Positions 1 to 11,650 of a stretch of 64,000 nucleotides of DNA are shown here, in pieces. The stretch spans positions 151,827,900 through 151,891,899 of the forward strand of contig OY757013.1 in assembly GCA_963580285.1 (NCBI GenBank). The letters run 5' to 3'. A program made the translations under genes and the position numbers. The stretch's first letter is position 1. Each line of letters opens with the position of its first letter. The DNA is from Lucinisca nassula. Its lineage: Eukaryota; Mollusca; Bivalvia; Lucinida; Lucinidae. Below the pieces are notes generated by a model. The model was not told the origin of the DNA and made no database searches. It was given only the letters and a program-made list of their open reading frames with translations.

Positions 1-53
1 AGTACACACATATCCAAATAAAAATGTATAAACTGTATATAGCCTTTACGTCT

Positions 54-270
54 TTAATCCTTATCCTGCTGAATAAATTAAACTGCACCTGTCTCTGACT
101 ATCCACCTATCAGTTTACTTGATATAATGTACTCATTCAATTCATGACCGATTCATGACAAACAGTGTAGATCCTGATCAGATGGCTTCTTCAGAAGCCA
201 TCTGATCTGGATCTTCACTGTTTGCAAAGATATGGGGTTGTCTTGTCATGTTCAGCAAGATAAGAGTTAA
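54..270 (-). mobile_element. TTAA-flanked MITE, family A
   Basis: Palindromic non-autonomous element of about 215 bp, bounded by TTAA on both sides, with ends reading about CCCTTATCTTGCTG and its complement. The centre is a long hairpin (CAAACAGTG, then GATCAGA, mirrored). This copy is in the orientation that starts with the AT-rich arm. TTAA duplications with CCC/GGG ends are typical of piggyBac-type elements; that assignment is inference. Confidence 0.7.
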
Positions 271-669
271 GCTGTGTAAAAAATCCAAAACAGAATGTGT
301 ACTTGCTTGTGAATTATGCCATTTTTTTTTTTTTTTTTTCATTTTTCATTTTTGTTTACTGTTGGTGCCCCAGTTCATATATTAACCCATATATGACAAT
401 GGAATCTTCCACCTAGTAGGTTTGGAGCAGTCAATTTCAGATTATAGGGGTGTCAGTTTTGTTTTGTTTGTAGTAAATGTAGTTTTACTAAAAGGTACCT
501 ACTTAAAGCAAAGTGTGTAAACTTGGATCAGATGCCACGATCTGGGTCTACACTATTTGCTAGTCTCCCCAAAAAGGGATGCTAGACATCTAAGTGTTAA
601 GCTAGTCATTCAAGCCTTAAACTGCTAATCAAAATTTTAGCAGATAACACTCAGGGCCTAGTTGTTTTA

Positions 670-892
670 GGGGAATGGAAACACCTGGCAGGTTTTGCCG
701 CATTTTTCAAAGGGGGACAACTTTCGGGACTTCCTGTTCACTTTTTCTACAGGCTTAGTCCCACTGAAAAAAGGGTCTACTCTTATCCTTAGGAGGAAAT
801 TCTTTCCTTTAAGAGTTGACCGCTATTGACCTGGAAGACAAAACACTTTTGCAGGAGTTCCCTCCCCTGAAGGTGTACCCATTCCCCTTAAA
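670..892. mobile_element. MITE, family D (GGGGAATGG ends)
   Basis: Element of about 220 bp whose ends are inverted copies of GGGGAATGG. A second, inverted-orientation copy lies at 10347-10564 and a fragment near 33440-33530. No coding capacity is visible. Confidence 0.55.
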
Positions 893-1083
893 GCATCATT
901 TGTTCACTGTTATAGCAAGTACAATATCTGTTACTCTGGTATTTTTAATTAAAAAATTTCAGCGAAAATATTAGCATATTTGCTATATTAAATTATAAAA
1001 GTTTTAACGTTAAGTTATTTAACAATGTCGTTAATTATTAACAACTGCCCTGAACCTTTTTATTATTGTACAATCATGTGTGT

Positions 1084-1296
1084 TTTACCCTTATCTTGCT
1101 GTTCACGACAACCCCTATTTTTGCAAACAGTGAAGATCCAGATCAGATGGCTTCTGAAGAAGCCATCTGATCAGGATCTACGCTGTTTGGCATTCAGTTT
1201 ATGAATTTATAGCAATAAATTACATCAAGTAATTTGATTGGTTGATAGACATAAATGGGTGTGGCTTAAACGAATATTCAGCAAGATAAGGGTTAA
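1084..1296 (+). mobile_element. TTAA-flanked MITE, family A
   Basis: Family A copy with the right TTAA intact and the left one decayed to TTTA. The central hairpin has arms reading GATCAGATGGCTTC and complement. Confidence 0.7.
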
Positions 1297-1718
1297 AAAA
1301 TACTGAAGTTGATATTTCGAGAATCATTTCATGAAGAAATGCCAAGAATTATTCTCTCTGAAAAGAAAAACAAAAAAAAAATCATATTTGAAAATGCTGT
1401 CTGCTGATTTTGTTTAGTGCTTTAAGGGTTAATTTAAACTTGTTTCAGAATATAAATGTGTATATATTACATAATTATATTATATAATTTTAGTTTGTTT
1501 CTTTACCTTTATCATATATTGGTATAACTGTTGAGTCATATATAGTATTTACCAATGAGACGGCGCTGGGCAAACCTACATTAAGACTTGGGCAACCATT
1601 GAACACTGATCAGCCTGCACATCCACACAATCTGGTGAGAGTCTTCACTGATTACATGTACTGTAAAAATCCTAAAAATTTTGGACATTTTGAGGGTTTG
1701 CTGTAATTCTCTTAGAAT

Positions 1719-1921
1719 CTAACTCTTATCATGCTGTTCACGACAACCCCTATCTTTGGGAACAGTGTAGATCCAGATCAGATGGCTTCTGAAGAAGCCA
1801 TCTGATCAGGATCTACACTGTTTGACATGGACTTTAAGAATAAATTACATGACGAAATCTGATTGGTTCAAAGTCAGAAATGGGTGTGGCTTAACTGAAT
1901 ATTCGGCAAGAGAAGGGTTAA
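1719..1921 (+). mobile_element. TTAA-flanked MITE, family A
   Basis: Family A copy. The left boundary tetramer has decayed to CTAA and the right one is TTAA. Confidence 0.65.
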
Positions 1922-1974
1922 ACAGATTTGTTTCACGATCCAGCAAGGAGTCCAAAAGGTGCAAACTGAATGGC

Positions 1975-2041
1975 AAACAGTGTAGATCCTGATCAGACTG
2001 CTCCATCAGGAGCAGTCTGATCTTGGTCTGCACTGTTTGCT
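1975..2041. repeat. Hairpin module with CAAACAGTG stem
   Basis: Inverted repeat sharing the outer stem CAAACAGTG...CACTGTTTG and the GATCAGA step with MITE families A and B, but with its own inner arm (CTGCTCC/GGAGCAG). It is not flanked by family A or B ends here. Related halves or copies occur at 14896-14953, 52446-52507 and 54796-54835. Confidence 0.6.
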
Positions 2042-2140
2042 TAGGCCTGTCTGTCTCAATACTAAGGATCATTATGGTACCTTCTATACCTTTTTCTGAG
2101 CTGTCCAAAGAGAGATAAATAAGAATGCTTGCCATAGTGT

Positions 2141-2446
2141 TTGTTTGTTTGTTTGATTTGAGGTTTAACGTCCATGTCAACACTGTAAAGGTCATTTTGG
2201 AGATGTTGCTTCCAATTTTGTGGGACTTTTACCCAACATTGAGACGAAATGACATCTCAAGCCCTGTCACCCAATGAAACTAGGGTTTATAAGATTGGAC
2301 GTCCGACTCGCACCACTTTGCCTGGGCAGGCTTAGATCCTCAAAGCGGGTTACCAGTACTTGTGTGCGGGCTGGATTCAGCTCTGCGTGGAAGCATCATG
2401 CAGCCCATATATTTCTTCAAGCCCCTATGGGCAGGGGGCACTTGCC
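2141..2446 (+). repeat. Dispersed repeat, family E
   Basis: Repeat of about 300 bp that opens near 'gatttgaggtttaacgtc' and closes near 'cttcaagcccctatgggc'. Other copies are at 36988-37252, 38521-38865 (minus), 39428-39722 (minus), 40528-40826, 40890-41010 (partial), 47478-47620 (partial) and 51964-52215. Short open frames inside it are not conserved and I do not treat it as coding. Confidence 0.65.
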
Positions 2447-2516
2447 AGTGTGGGGATCTCTTGCCAGAGTTTGAAAGTGAAGTTTGGTCTGAGTCTTTGC
2501 TCGGTGCAAGTCTTAT

Positions 2517-2744
2517 TTAACCCTTTTTGTACCGAATGGAATCTTCCTTCTTATATATAGCATGGGTCAGTTTCAAAATTTAGGGGTGTCAGGTTGTGTT
2601 TTCTTCAAAATTGATTTGTAAAATGGCTGAACGTTCTGCAAATAGTGTAGGCCCTGATGAGATGCCGCGTTCTGCGGCGTCTCATCTGGGCCTGCACTGT
2701 TTGCCATGTACCCCTTTAGGGGTTTCCGGTACTAAATGGGTTAA
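2517..2744 (+). mobile_element. TTAA-flanked MITE, family B
   Basis: Bounded by TTAA on both sides, with ends CCCTTTTTGTACC and GGTACTAAATGGG. The central hairpin has a GC-rich inner arm (GCCGCGTTCTGCGGC). The outer hairpin stem resembles that of family A. Confidence 0.7.
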
Positions 2745-2746
2745 GA

Positions 2747-2880
2747 AATAGATCAGCTCTAGCAGTGATTTGTTGGGTTAATAAATCACAGTTTGGAGGA
2801 CAGTTGTAAAGTAGATAAAATCATGAATGTGTAGATCGAGTAATTTGTCTACTTACAACTGATCGACAAACTGTGATTTA
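2747..2880. repeat. Long-hairpin repeat, left part (split by mariner)
   Basis: Left arm and most of the right arm of a hairpin repeat whose uninterrupted relative is at 46968-47127. It stops at a TA dinucleotide at 2879-2880, and its remaining right end resumes at 4887, directly after the mariner. Confidence 0.7.
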
Positions 2881-2998
2881 CGAGGGTCGTTCAATAAGTA
2901 TTTGGCCTTACCTACTGAGAGTCACGCTTGACTTTTTTTTCCACATAGTCACCCGACAGCAACAACAACTTACCCCATCAATGTTACAAGGCTGACAG

Positions 2999-4380
2999 TT
3001 AAGAGTCAATCCCCCCTCCAACTGCTGCGATAAGCTCTTTATATGACAGAGAGTGACGTCCACGCAATTCTTTCTTCAAGTTCGAAAACAAGAAGTAATC
3101 ATTGGATGCCAGATCAGGAGAATAGAGTGGATGGGGTAAGGCTTTGAAACCATTCCACATCATTGCATCCACAGAAATTTTGTGAAATAGAAATGAAGAC
3201 AATAATCAGGAATCGATACAGTTAACCCACCAGAGACACCAAAGGGAAAGAAACCCGAAACTGAAATAGCTAGACCCTAATGGAAACATCACTAGCAGAA
3301 AGCCAAATGGACAGATACTACAAAATGGCCAAAACAAAAATATATAAGCGATACACACATTCAGAGATGAACTATAACAAAAATAAACAAGTTTGGTCTC
3401 AAGCATTGTCATGTTGCAACAGCACACCTTTTGTAATTTTCCATGCCTTTTCAGTACTATAGCTGAATGTAACTGGTCCAAAATATTAACAGAATACAGA
3501 GGACCCTCGTTATACCGACAGTATTTGTTCCCTATAAATGTGCCGTTATAAAGAATTTGCCGTTATAGAGAAACCCAGTTAGGAGTATGATAGGTAACAA
3601 AAGGCCTTTACCCCATTATTACTCCAAGAAACAACTGTTATAGACATGACTGGATTACAACCCGAGGGAACCCCACACTGCTTGGAACCAAGACTAAACC
3701 TTTAGCTAAGTAGTCATTCCATTAAAATTGCAGTTAAAATGAGTTTTGCCATCATAACAAATGTCGGTGTAAAGAGGGTTGACTGAAGTCCTCATTAATA
3801 GTCTGGCCATGAGGTAAACAGTCCACCAACATAAAACCCCCTTGCTATATAGCTGCCATGACCTTGCCAACTGAAGGCTGAGTCTTGAATTTCTTTGGAC
3901 GCGGTGAACCATGACCATTCCATTGTTTACTCTGCTGGGTAGTCTCAGGATCATAGTGATGGATCCGAGTTCTTCCCCGGTAACAATTCTTTCAAGAAAG
4001 TCTTCCAGATCAGAATCTTATCTTTCCAAAAGTGACTCAGACATGGACACTCGGACAGCTAGTTGTTCTTTGCTAACGCATTTTGTCACCCAATGTACTG
4101 AAAGCTTCCTCCTGCCAAGCCATTCATGTAAAATGGCAAAAACACAACCCTCAGAAATCTCCAATCTTCTAGCCATTTCTTAAACTTGTGTGTCCTACTT
4201 TACTAGTTCCCTTAGATATTTACAGGTCTTCCACTACTGTACTTGTCTTCCAACATTACACGACCACGTTTAAAATCAGCCACCCAGTTTTTAACATTTG
4301 AATATGAAGGCGCAGTCTTTCCGTAAATTTCACACAATTCCTCATAAATTTCCTGGTTCATCTTCTATTCATTACGCAAA
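2999..4380 (-). pseudogene. Mariner transposase pseudogene
   Basis: Read from the high-coordinate end on the minus strand. Around 4380-4210 there is a helix-turn-helix-like N-terminal part containing NWVADFKRGR, which resembles the mariner DNA-binding region. At 3206-2999 a C-terminal piece contains HPLYSPDLASNDYFLFSNLK, close to the conserved mariner motif HPPYSPDLAPxDYFLF. Between them the frame is broken by stops, frameshifts and roughly 600 bp of inserted repeats. The Asp of SPDL would be one of the catalytic acidic residues in intact relatives. No intact transposase can be made from this copy. Family assignment is firm; the exact subfamily is not determined. Confidence 0.8.
3503..3786. 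mobile_element. MITE nested in mariner
   Basis: Ends read ACCCTCGTTATACCGACA and its approximate complement ending in GTAAAGAGGGT. It interrupts the mariner transposase region. A related end is visible near 53490-53575. Confidence 0.5.
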
Positions 4381-4429
4381 CACGCCTATACAAATACATT
4401 GCCACTTTTATCGCCGAAAAAATGAAGAT

Positions 4430-4660
4430 TTTTAGATGAAAAATTGTGATATTTATCTCATTTCTGCTCAAAATATAGATTGTGGGCACTCGTTAGGACC
4501 GCCTCTTAGAACCGCCTCATCGAGGCGGTTCTAACGAGTACCCACAATCTATATTTTAGAGCAGAAATAAGAAAAATAAGGTATACCCCCTGAAACCCAA
4601 GTTTTACTATATAAACGTGGGGTTCAAGGGGGGTCAAAATTATATAGGCGTGTTTTCGTG
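4430..4660. repeat. Palindromic repeat (CGAGGCGGTTCTAACGAG arm)
   Basis: Near-palindrome centred on GAACCGCCTCATCGAGGCGG, with flanking arms reading 'agattgtgggcactcgtta' and complement. It lies inside the right part of the mariner. Related copies are at about 37255-37350 and 56395-56600. Confidence 0.5.
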
Positions 4661-5466
4661 ATGTTCACAAACAGGTATGCTCTGTACTCAATTTGTGAAG
4701 AAAATTTGGCAACACTGACCCTTGCCATGTTATTTTACCTCGCACGGACTATAAATACTAGACTGACCAATAAAGTTTTGTGTATATAACCATATATAAG
4801 ACATCGATGAACATTATTTGGAAAACGTGCACTTGCCACAGGTCAGTATCTGAGTTAAGCCAGTGAATTATAGAATGACCCTCATATGACTCAACAAATC
4901 ACCTCATCAGGCTCTTCTGCCCAGTGCTTTGTTGCAAATTTTAATCACTATCTTTCCATTGCATTTTTGGGGCATAATTTATTAGAATGTTGGTTTTGTA
5001 AATCTTTGAACTCCATAGCACAGTTAGTCGCAGACTCAACAAGGGGTCATAAGTTTGGTTCCTTGAAGCTAATGAAGTATTGGGCCATTATGAAATATAT
5101 CTTTCCAAGTGAAAATTCTTAAAATGTGTTCATCCCAATTAATAATAATAATGCATATATTCACCTATTGTTAACCATTCTTTTGTTTTGTTAGAAATTG
5201 TAGACTTACGCCCAAACCAGTTAGAACAGTTCACAGTATCAAACCAAATGTCAGCCAGTGTAAGAGACATTATCATATGACGTCACATCTGAGAGTGTAA
5301 TAATGCCATGTAATATTTTCGATAATCCACTAGTGGATTAAATAGTGGATTATAACGTTACATGTACGACGTCCTTAACATCGTGTTTACTAATGTCGGA
5401 ATATTGACATTTTTGTGAAACAATCGTGAATAAAATGCGTTTTAAATGTCATATGATAAATAGAAT

Positions 5467-5605
5467 CTTACATTCGTGTCCATGTATTATTGAATTTATT
5501 AAACTCATTGAGGAAAAAGGATAAAATGCTTGGCAAAGCCTCGCATTTTATCTCTTTCCCTCAACTCATTTAATAAATTCAATAATTCATGAACACTCAT
5601 GTAAG
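5467..5605. repeat. Long inverted repeat
   Basis: Arms of about 60 nt: CTTACATTCGTG and then TTGAATTTATTAAACTCATT on the left, mirrored on the right through ATTTAATAAATTCAAT to CATGTAAG, with a short central TGCTTGGCAAAGC-type loop. Probably a MITE. No TSD was resolved. Confidence 0.6.
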
Positions 5606-5663
5606 ATCCTCTATTTCCATGATGGCATTAGATATGCAAAATATGCTGCTGCAAATTTTTGAC

Positions 5664-6960
5664 ATTATTATGCCCCCAACTTTGAAGAAGTAGATGGGGC
5701 ATATTGGTTCTCTCTTGTCCATCTGTCTGTCTGTCTGTCCATTACCCTTTCACCCTGTAGGAAACTCAAGAATGGTTTGAGCTAGGATCTCGAAATTTCA
5801 TATATGGAATGTACATGAAAAATAAGCGGACACATATTTTTTTTTTTTCCCCGGACTTGTCTTTGCAGAGTTACACCCCTTTTCGGACTTACGCATTGTG
5901 GCTATGGGGACACGTTGTGAGCAAGATACCTACAGAACCACTTGAGCTAGGCTCATGATATTTAATAGAGAGTTTTGGTCTAATGTGTAGATGACCTGAT
6001 TAACTTTTGATGAATTTCCGAAAATATTTAATGGAGTAACGCCCCTTTTCAGACTTATGCATTGTGGCAATGGGGAATCCTTGTGAGCAAAATATCTGGA
6101 GAACTACTCCAGCTAGGCTCATGATATTTATTAGACAGTTTGGGTCTAAGGTATAGATGACCTGATTAATTTTTTATGAAATTCCGAAAATATTTAATGG
6201 AGTTACGCTCTTTTTTGGACATACACATTGTGGCTGTGGGGAAACCTTGTGAGCAAAATATCTGGAGAACCGCTTGAACTAGGCTCATGATATTTAGTAG
6301 ACTATTTGGGTGTAAGGTGTAGATGACCTGATAAACTTTTGACGAAATTCCGAAAACATTTAACGGAGTTATGCCCCTTTTCGGACTTATGCATTGTGGC
6401 TATGGGGAAACCTTGTGAACAAAATATCTGGAGAACCACTCGAGCTTGGCTCATGATATTTGGTATACAGTTTGAGTCTAAGGTGTAGATAACCTGATTA
6501 ACTTTTGACGGTTGGGTGAAAGTTGTTTGCTTGTTGAAGGAAAACGGTCAGTGATGATCAAGCCCTTGGGGAGTCAAAGCCCTGTGGCAGAAAAAAAATG
6601 CCCAGCATGTAAACTAATCACTTGAGCTAGGCTCATGGTATTTGGTATACAGTTTGGGTCTAATGTGTAGATGACCTGATTAACTTTTGACGAAATTCTG
6701 AAAATATTTAATGGAGTTATTCCCCTTTTTTGACTTATACATTTTGGCTATAGGGAAATTAACCTTGTGAACAAAATAACTGGAGAACCACTTGAGCTAG
6801 GCTCATATGTTCGCTACTAAGGCATAGATGACCTGAATAACTTTTGTTTAAAATCTGTTAATATTTGACAGGTTTATTTTTAATGCAAATGATCATGAAG
6901 TACTGTTTACTGTCCCATTTAGGGACAAGCATATGGTTGGGGGCATAGTGTTTCACAAGC
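5664..6960. repeat. Tandem-repeat cassette, about 166 bp period
   Basis: About 6-7 degenerate repeats anchored by 'cattgtggctatggggaaac' at 5893, 6060, 6226, 6392 and 6740. It opens with a 'gtctgtctgtctgtcc' tract and is flanked by 'gcccccaac' and 'ttgggggc' ends. This architecture resembles the tandem-repeat-bearing non-autonomous elements known from bivalves (the 'pearl' type and Helentron-associated elements). That placement is inference. Confidence 0.65.
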
Positions 6961-7018
6961 ACAATTTCTAGTTTGAATGAACAGTTGTTTTGAATGGTCA
7001 GTTATTTCTTGCTTAATA

Positions 7019-7247
7019 TTAACCCTTTTTGTACCAAATAGAATCTTCCTCCTTAAATATAGCAGGAGTTCATTTCAAAATTTAGGGGTGTCAGGTTGTG
7101 TTTTCTTCAAAATTGATTCGGAAAATGTTTGAACTTTTAGCAAACAGTGGAGGCCCTGATCAGACGCCGCGTTCTGCGGCGTCTGATCTGTGCCTGCACT
7201 GTTTGCCATGGTACCCGTTTTGGGGTTTCTGGTACTAAATGGGTTCA
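7019..7247 (+). mobile_element. TTAA-flanked MITE, family B
   Basis: Family B copy with TTAA on the left and TTCA on the right, and a central hairpin with GACGCCGCGTTCTGCGGCGTC. Confidence 0.65.
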
Positions 7248-7804
7248 TATTAAGTGTGTTACAGATGCATATTTATAATCACTTCTTTTGATTGTTCAGT
7301 ATTTTTTTATTTTTTAGTTTTATTATTTCCTTCCAAAATGGAATACCATATATAGTGAAATAAGCATTCTGTGGCCAGTTGTTCAAAACTAATGACATTG
7401 TTAGTTAACATATTGTTGAAACTTTGATCATTTAATATGGCAAATATGCTGATATTTTTTTCTGAAAAAAAAATGTGAGCAGCTTTTGCATTTTTTCAGC
7501 AAAAACGTAGCTGTATTAGGAATTTTGCTTGCTCGAAACAGTTAACATTTTGACACCATTAACGAGCTTATTAAGTTAACAATGCTTTGAACAACTGTGC
7601 CCGGAATACATGAGTGCTATAGTCAAAACCTGTTAAAATGAATAGTTTAATAACAAGACTTCTCTGTACTTGAGGTTCTTGTAATTGATGAAGGTTCACT
7701 CTTCAAGTTTAAAGAAGACAGCAATCACTTTTTTTTTTCATTTTTCAGCAAAAATAAGACTTGGCATCACATTTGAAATGTCTGCCCAACAGATGATTCA
7801 CATT

Positions 7805-8870
7805 TTTATCCCCCGACTGAATAGGTTCGGGGGATAGAGCGATCAGCCTGGCGTCCATCCGTCTGTCTGTACGTCTGTCCATCCGTCCGTCAGTAGACGC
7901 AACCTTGTGATGGCCATAACTCCTATACCCTTTGAGATTCATTGATGGTTCTTGGCACAATTGTTCACAAGGCTGAGACGGCGTGTCATGCGCAAGAACC
8001 AGAACTCTGGATGGCATACTTCTCGAGTTATTTTCCCTTTTGATAAAATAAAATGACTACTTTGTGATGGCCATAACTCCAATACCTTTTGTGATGTATT
8101 GATGGGACCTTGCACAGTTGTTCACAAGGCTAAGACGGTGTGTCATGCACAAGAACCACAACTCTGGTTGCCATGGTTTTTGAGTTATCTCCCCTTCCAA
8201 TAAAATTGAGTGACTGCCTTGTGATGGCCATAACTCCAATACCCTTTGAGATATATTGATGGTACTTCGCACAATTGTTTACAAGGTCAAGCCGGCACTT
8301 CATGCCTGAGAACCACAACCCTGGGTGCTATGGTATTTTAGTTATCTCACCTTCCAATATAACAGTATGTCCACCTTGTGATCACCATACCTCCAATACC
8401 CTTTGAGACATATTGGTGGTACTTGATGCAGATGTACATGAGGTTAAGCAGGTGTGTCATGCTCAAGAATTACAACTCTGGGTGCTCTGGGTTTTTTTTA
8501 GTTATCTCCCCAGACAATATAACCTTGTGATGGCCATAACTCCAGTACCCTTTGAGATATATTGATGGTACTTGGCACAATTGTATACAAGGTACAGAAG
8601 GGGTGTCATGTGCAAGAACCACAACTGTTGGTGCTGTGGTATTTGAGTTATCTACCCTTCCAATATAACAGTGTGACCAGCTTGTGATCACCATATCTCC
8701 AATACTCTTTGAGACATATTGATGGTACTTCGTACAGAAATACATGAGCTTAAGCAGGCATGTCATGCGCAAGAACCACAATTCTGAGTGCCCTGGTTTT
8801 TTAGTTATCTCCCCTGACAGTATAATCTTATGATGGCCGTAACTCGAATACTTTTGTGATATATTGCTGG
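7805..8870. repeat. Tandem-repeat cassette, about 157 bp period
   Basis: About 7 repeats anchored by 'gtgatggccataactccaa' at 7907, 8064, 8221, 8379, 8527, 8684 and 8830. It opens with inverted CCCCCGA...TCGGGGG sequence and a 'gtctgtctgtacgtctgtcc' tract. The short minus-strand ORFs here are reading frames through the repeat, not genes. Confidence 0.65.
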
Positions 8871-9246
8871 TTTAATTCTGGTGCACTTTCTATTGGTGAA
8901 CAATCTTCTGAAGGCCATATTGGCTTTTGGTCGGGGGATTTGCCATCTCTTCCGATGGCTATTTTTAAAATATCAAGCCTTATTTTTACTGAAAAATCAT
9001 TTTCAGCAAAAAGAAGGCTTAAAATTGCATGTTAACGGTCTGATCACATTTAATATCAAGCCTCATTTTTGCTGAAAAAAAAAGTAAAAAAAAAAACTTT
9101 GAAAATGCCATCTACTAATGGTGCTTAGTGCTTGAAGGGTCCAATTTATTGCTATATTGTTAAAGATAATTATGTTTAAAAGGTAGATTATTACACTTGA
9201 ATAAAATATACAGCAACAAATCTTCTACTTTTTTTGTAAACCAAAA

Positions 9247-9470
9247 TACACCACAACCTCTTTATAACACTATTAATGGGGTCCAAAGCAGAAACTGTGT
9301 TAGTTAAACAACGATGTTATGTCCAAACAAAAATGTGTAGATTATATAGAAAAATGACCATTTATGGTCATTTTCTATATAATCTACACATTTTTTGGGA
9401 TCCATCTTGAAATCGTGTTATTTTCCAAACCATGTTATAATGAACTGTGTTATAAGGAGGTTGTTGTGTA
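9247..9470. mobile_element. Palindromic MITE, family C
   Basis: Near-perfect palindrome with ends TACACCACAACCTC...GAGGTTGTTGTGTA type (the right end carries one or two changes) and a central inverted repeat AAAATGACCATTTATGGTCA. A second copy at 11651-12090 is interrupted by a family A element. A fragment follows at 9471-9575. Confidence 0.65.
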
Positions 9471-9992
9471 TACCTCTTTATAACATAATGTATTGTTTTG
9501 GTTCAATAATGAAAGCATGTGAATAAAACAACCAGGTATTGATTATATAGAAAAATTACCATTTATGGTGGCACAAAAGGTGGTGGGGTGTTCTGCAATA
9601 CCCTCCACAATTTTGTGTGTCCATCCATCTGTCTGTCCAGCATTGCATAAATTCATGTCAGTGCCTTTGAAATATTTTCATGAAACTTCACAAAAATGTT
9701 AAACACTACGAGATGATATGCAGAACACATTAACCTTAACTTTGATTGCCTACTTTTTGGAGTTTTTGCCCTTTGAACTTTGAACATGGCCATGTCTTCC
9801 TCTGATACCATTCGAAATATTTTCAAGGACCTTCATAAGTACAATGAGACCATGTGCAGAATTTAATAGCCATAACTCTTGAATTGCTTGCTTTTGGAGT
9901 TATTTATTGCCCTTTGTTACTCTTTCTTTCTGTTTTCTACATTCAGTGTCCTCTACTGGGAGACCATATTTGGGTCTGTTCAGAAGTGGCCT

Positions 9993-10205
9993 TTAACCCT
10001 TGTTCTGCTGAGCCCGGATATGCCTTTTCTTTGAAACAATGTAGATCCAGATCAGATGGCTTCTGAAGAAGCCATCTGATCAGGATCTACATTGTTTGTC
10101 ATTCAGATTGTGAATTTGTTGCAATAATTTGCATCAAGTAATCTGATTGGTTGATAATCGGTAGTGGGTGTGGCATATATAAATATTCAGCAGGACAAGG
10201 GTTAA
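9993..10205 (+). mobile_element. TTAA-flanked MITE, family A
   Basis: Family A copy of a subtype with ends CCCTTGTTCTGCTG and CAGCAGGACAAGGG. TTAA is present at both sides. The inverted copy at 13321-13533 is the same subtype. Confidence 0.7.
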
Positions 10206-10346
10206 GACCCCTTTTGAACCGTACTAAAGCTTGTCTTAGGAATTTCACTGTATGGTGAATACTTGTTAGAATCACCAAAAGGCAGTCCTCACATGTAGGT
10301 ACCTTAATGCCTGTTCTGAGATTACCCACAAACACTTATATTTCTA

Positions 10347-10564
10347 AGGGGAATGGATACATCTTCAGGGGAGGCAACGCCTACAAAAGTATTTTTGTCT
10401 CTTATGTCAATAGGGGTCAACTCTTGAAGGAAAGACTTTGCTCCTAAGGAGTTGACCCCTTTTTGTGTGGGACAAAGCTTAAAGAAAAGTGAACAGGAAG
10501 TTCCAATAGTTGTCTCCTTTTGAAAAACCGCAGAAAAATCTGCCAGGTGTTCCCATTTCCCTTA
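10347..10564. mobile_element. MITE, family D (GGGGAATGG ends)
   Basis: Inverted-orientation copy of the element at 670-892, sharing the internal 'aaaggaaagactttgctcc'-like and 'gaacaggaagt' segments. Confidence 0.55.
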
Positions 10565-10677
10565 ATAGAGATGAGTATTTGACTTGCTGAAGGTTATAAG
10601 TTTGAGTCTCGCTAGGTAAGGGACTGAAAAACTCTCTTCACCCACCAATTGGTTCCGTATTAATCTCAGTGGATGGT

Positions 10678-10886
10678 TTAACCCACTCAGTACCAGAAAC
10701 CCCTAAATGGGTACCTTAGCAAACAGTGCAGGCCCAGATCAGACGCCAGGGCCTACACTATTTCCAAAATGTTCAGCTATTTTCCAAATAGAATTTTAAG
10801 AAAACACAACCTGACACCCCTAAATTTTGAAATGGACTCCTCCCATATATAAGGAGGAAGATTCCATTTGGTACAAAAAGGGTTAA
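10678..10886 (-). mobile_element. TTAA-flanked MITE, family B
   Basis: Family B copy on the minus strand, with TTAA at both sides. One half of the central hairpin is deleted. Confidence 0.65.
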
Positions 10887-11305
10887 AGTAAGCAGGGAAT
10901 TGGACAGAATAAATTTTTCACATTAGGGATTAGGGATTGGCACTAGCTGGAGTTAAGCATGATCCCCAATCACCTGCTCTAGTTACTCATAGGTACTGGA
11001 TAATGTTTCAACATTTTTAATAGTTATGGTAGGTCTTTTGATTAGTGCATTTGGTATAGTTTAAAACATGGAATAGGATGGGCCTGTGTGTGCACCGACT
11101 CTGGACTCCCACCATTGTGAATCTGAGCCTTGGCAGCCATGCCAAGATCAGGTGTTTTTTTTCTTTGGGTATTTTGTGTTTTCGCCCAACTCTGATTAAC
11201 CCATTTTGTACAGTAAAAACCCAAAACTTGTCAGTGGCAAACAGTGCAGGCCCAGATCAGACGCTGCATCAGGACCAAAAGTTCAACCATTTTTGTTTTG
11301 CAGGC

Positions 11306-11518
11306 TTAACCCTTATCTTGCTGTTCACGACAACCCCTATCTTTGCAAACAGTGTAGATCCAGATCAGATGGCTTCTGAAGAAGCCATCTGATCAGGATC
11401 TACGCTGTTTGGCATTCAGTTTATGAATTTGTAGCAATAAATTACATCAAGTAATTTGATTGGTTGATAGACAGAAATGGGTGTGGCTTAAATGAATATT
11501 CAGCAAGAGAAGGGTTAA
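11306..11518 (+). mobile_element. TTAA-flanked MITE, family A
   Basis: Well-preserved family A copy with TTAA on both sides and a complete central hairpin. Confidence 0.75.
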
Positions 11519-11650
11519 ACATGATGCGCTATAGGAGTCCGGTTACAGGCTCAGCAAACTCCCTTGAGTCAAGGTTACAAAAGATTGCTCAATTGCATTT
11601 TCAGTGTTAGAGACCGATCTGTGCTTATTCATTCTGTTGGTCAGCTTTAG

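Larger units (their letters stand above)
2881..4884 (-). mobile_element. Mariner-like transposon, decayed
   Basis: Terminal inverted repeats read CGAGGGTCGTTC on the left and, on the opposite strand, TGAGGGTCATTC on the right. TA duplications sit at 2879-2880 and 4885-4886. The pre-insertion site can be read from the intact hairpin repeat at 46968-47127, where the same TA is uninterrupted. The interior holds a broken transposase (minus strand), an inserted MITE (3503-3786) and a dispersed repeat (about 3190-3500) also seen at 17710-17960. The element cannot be autonomous. Confidence 0.8.
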
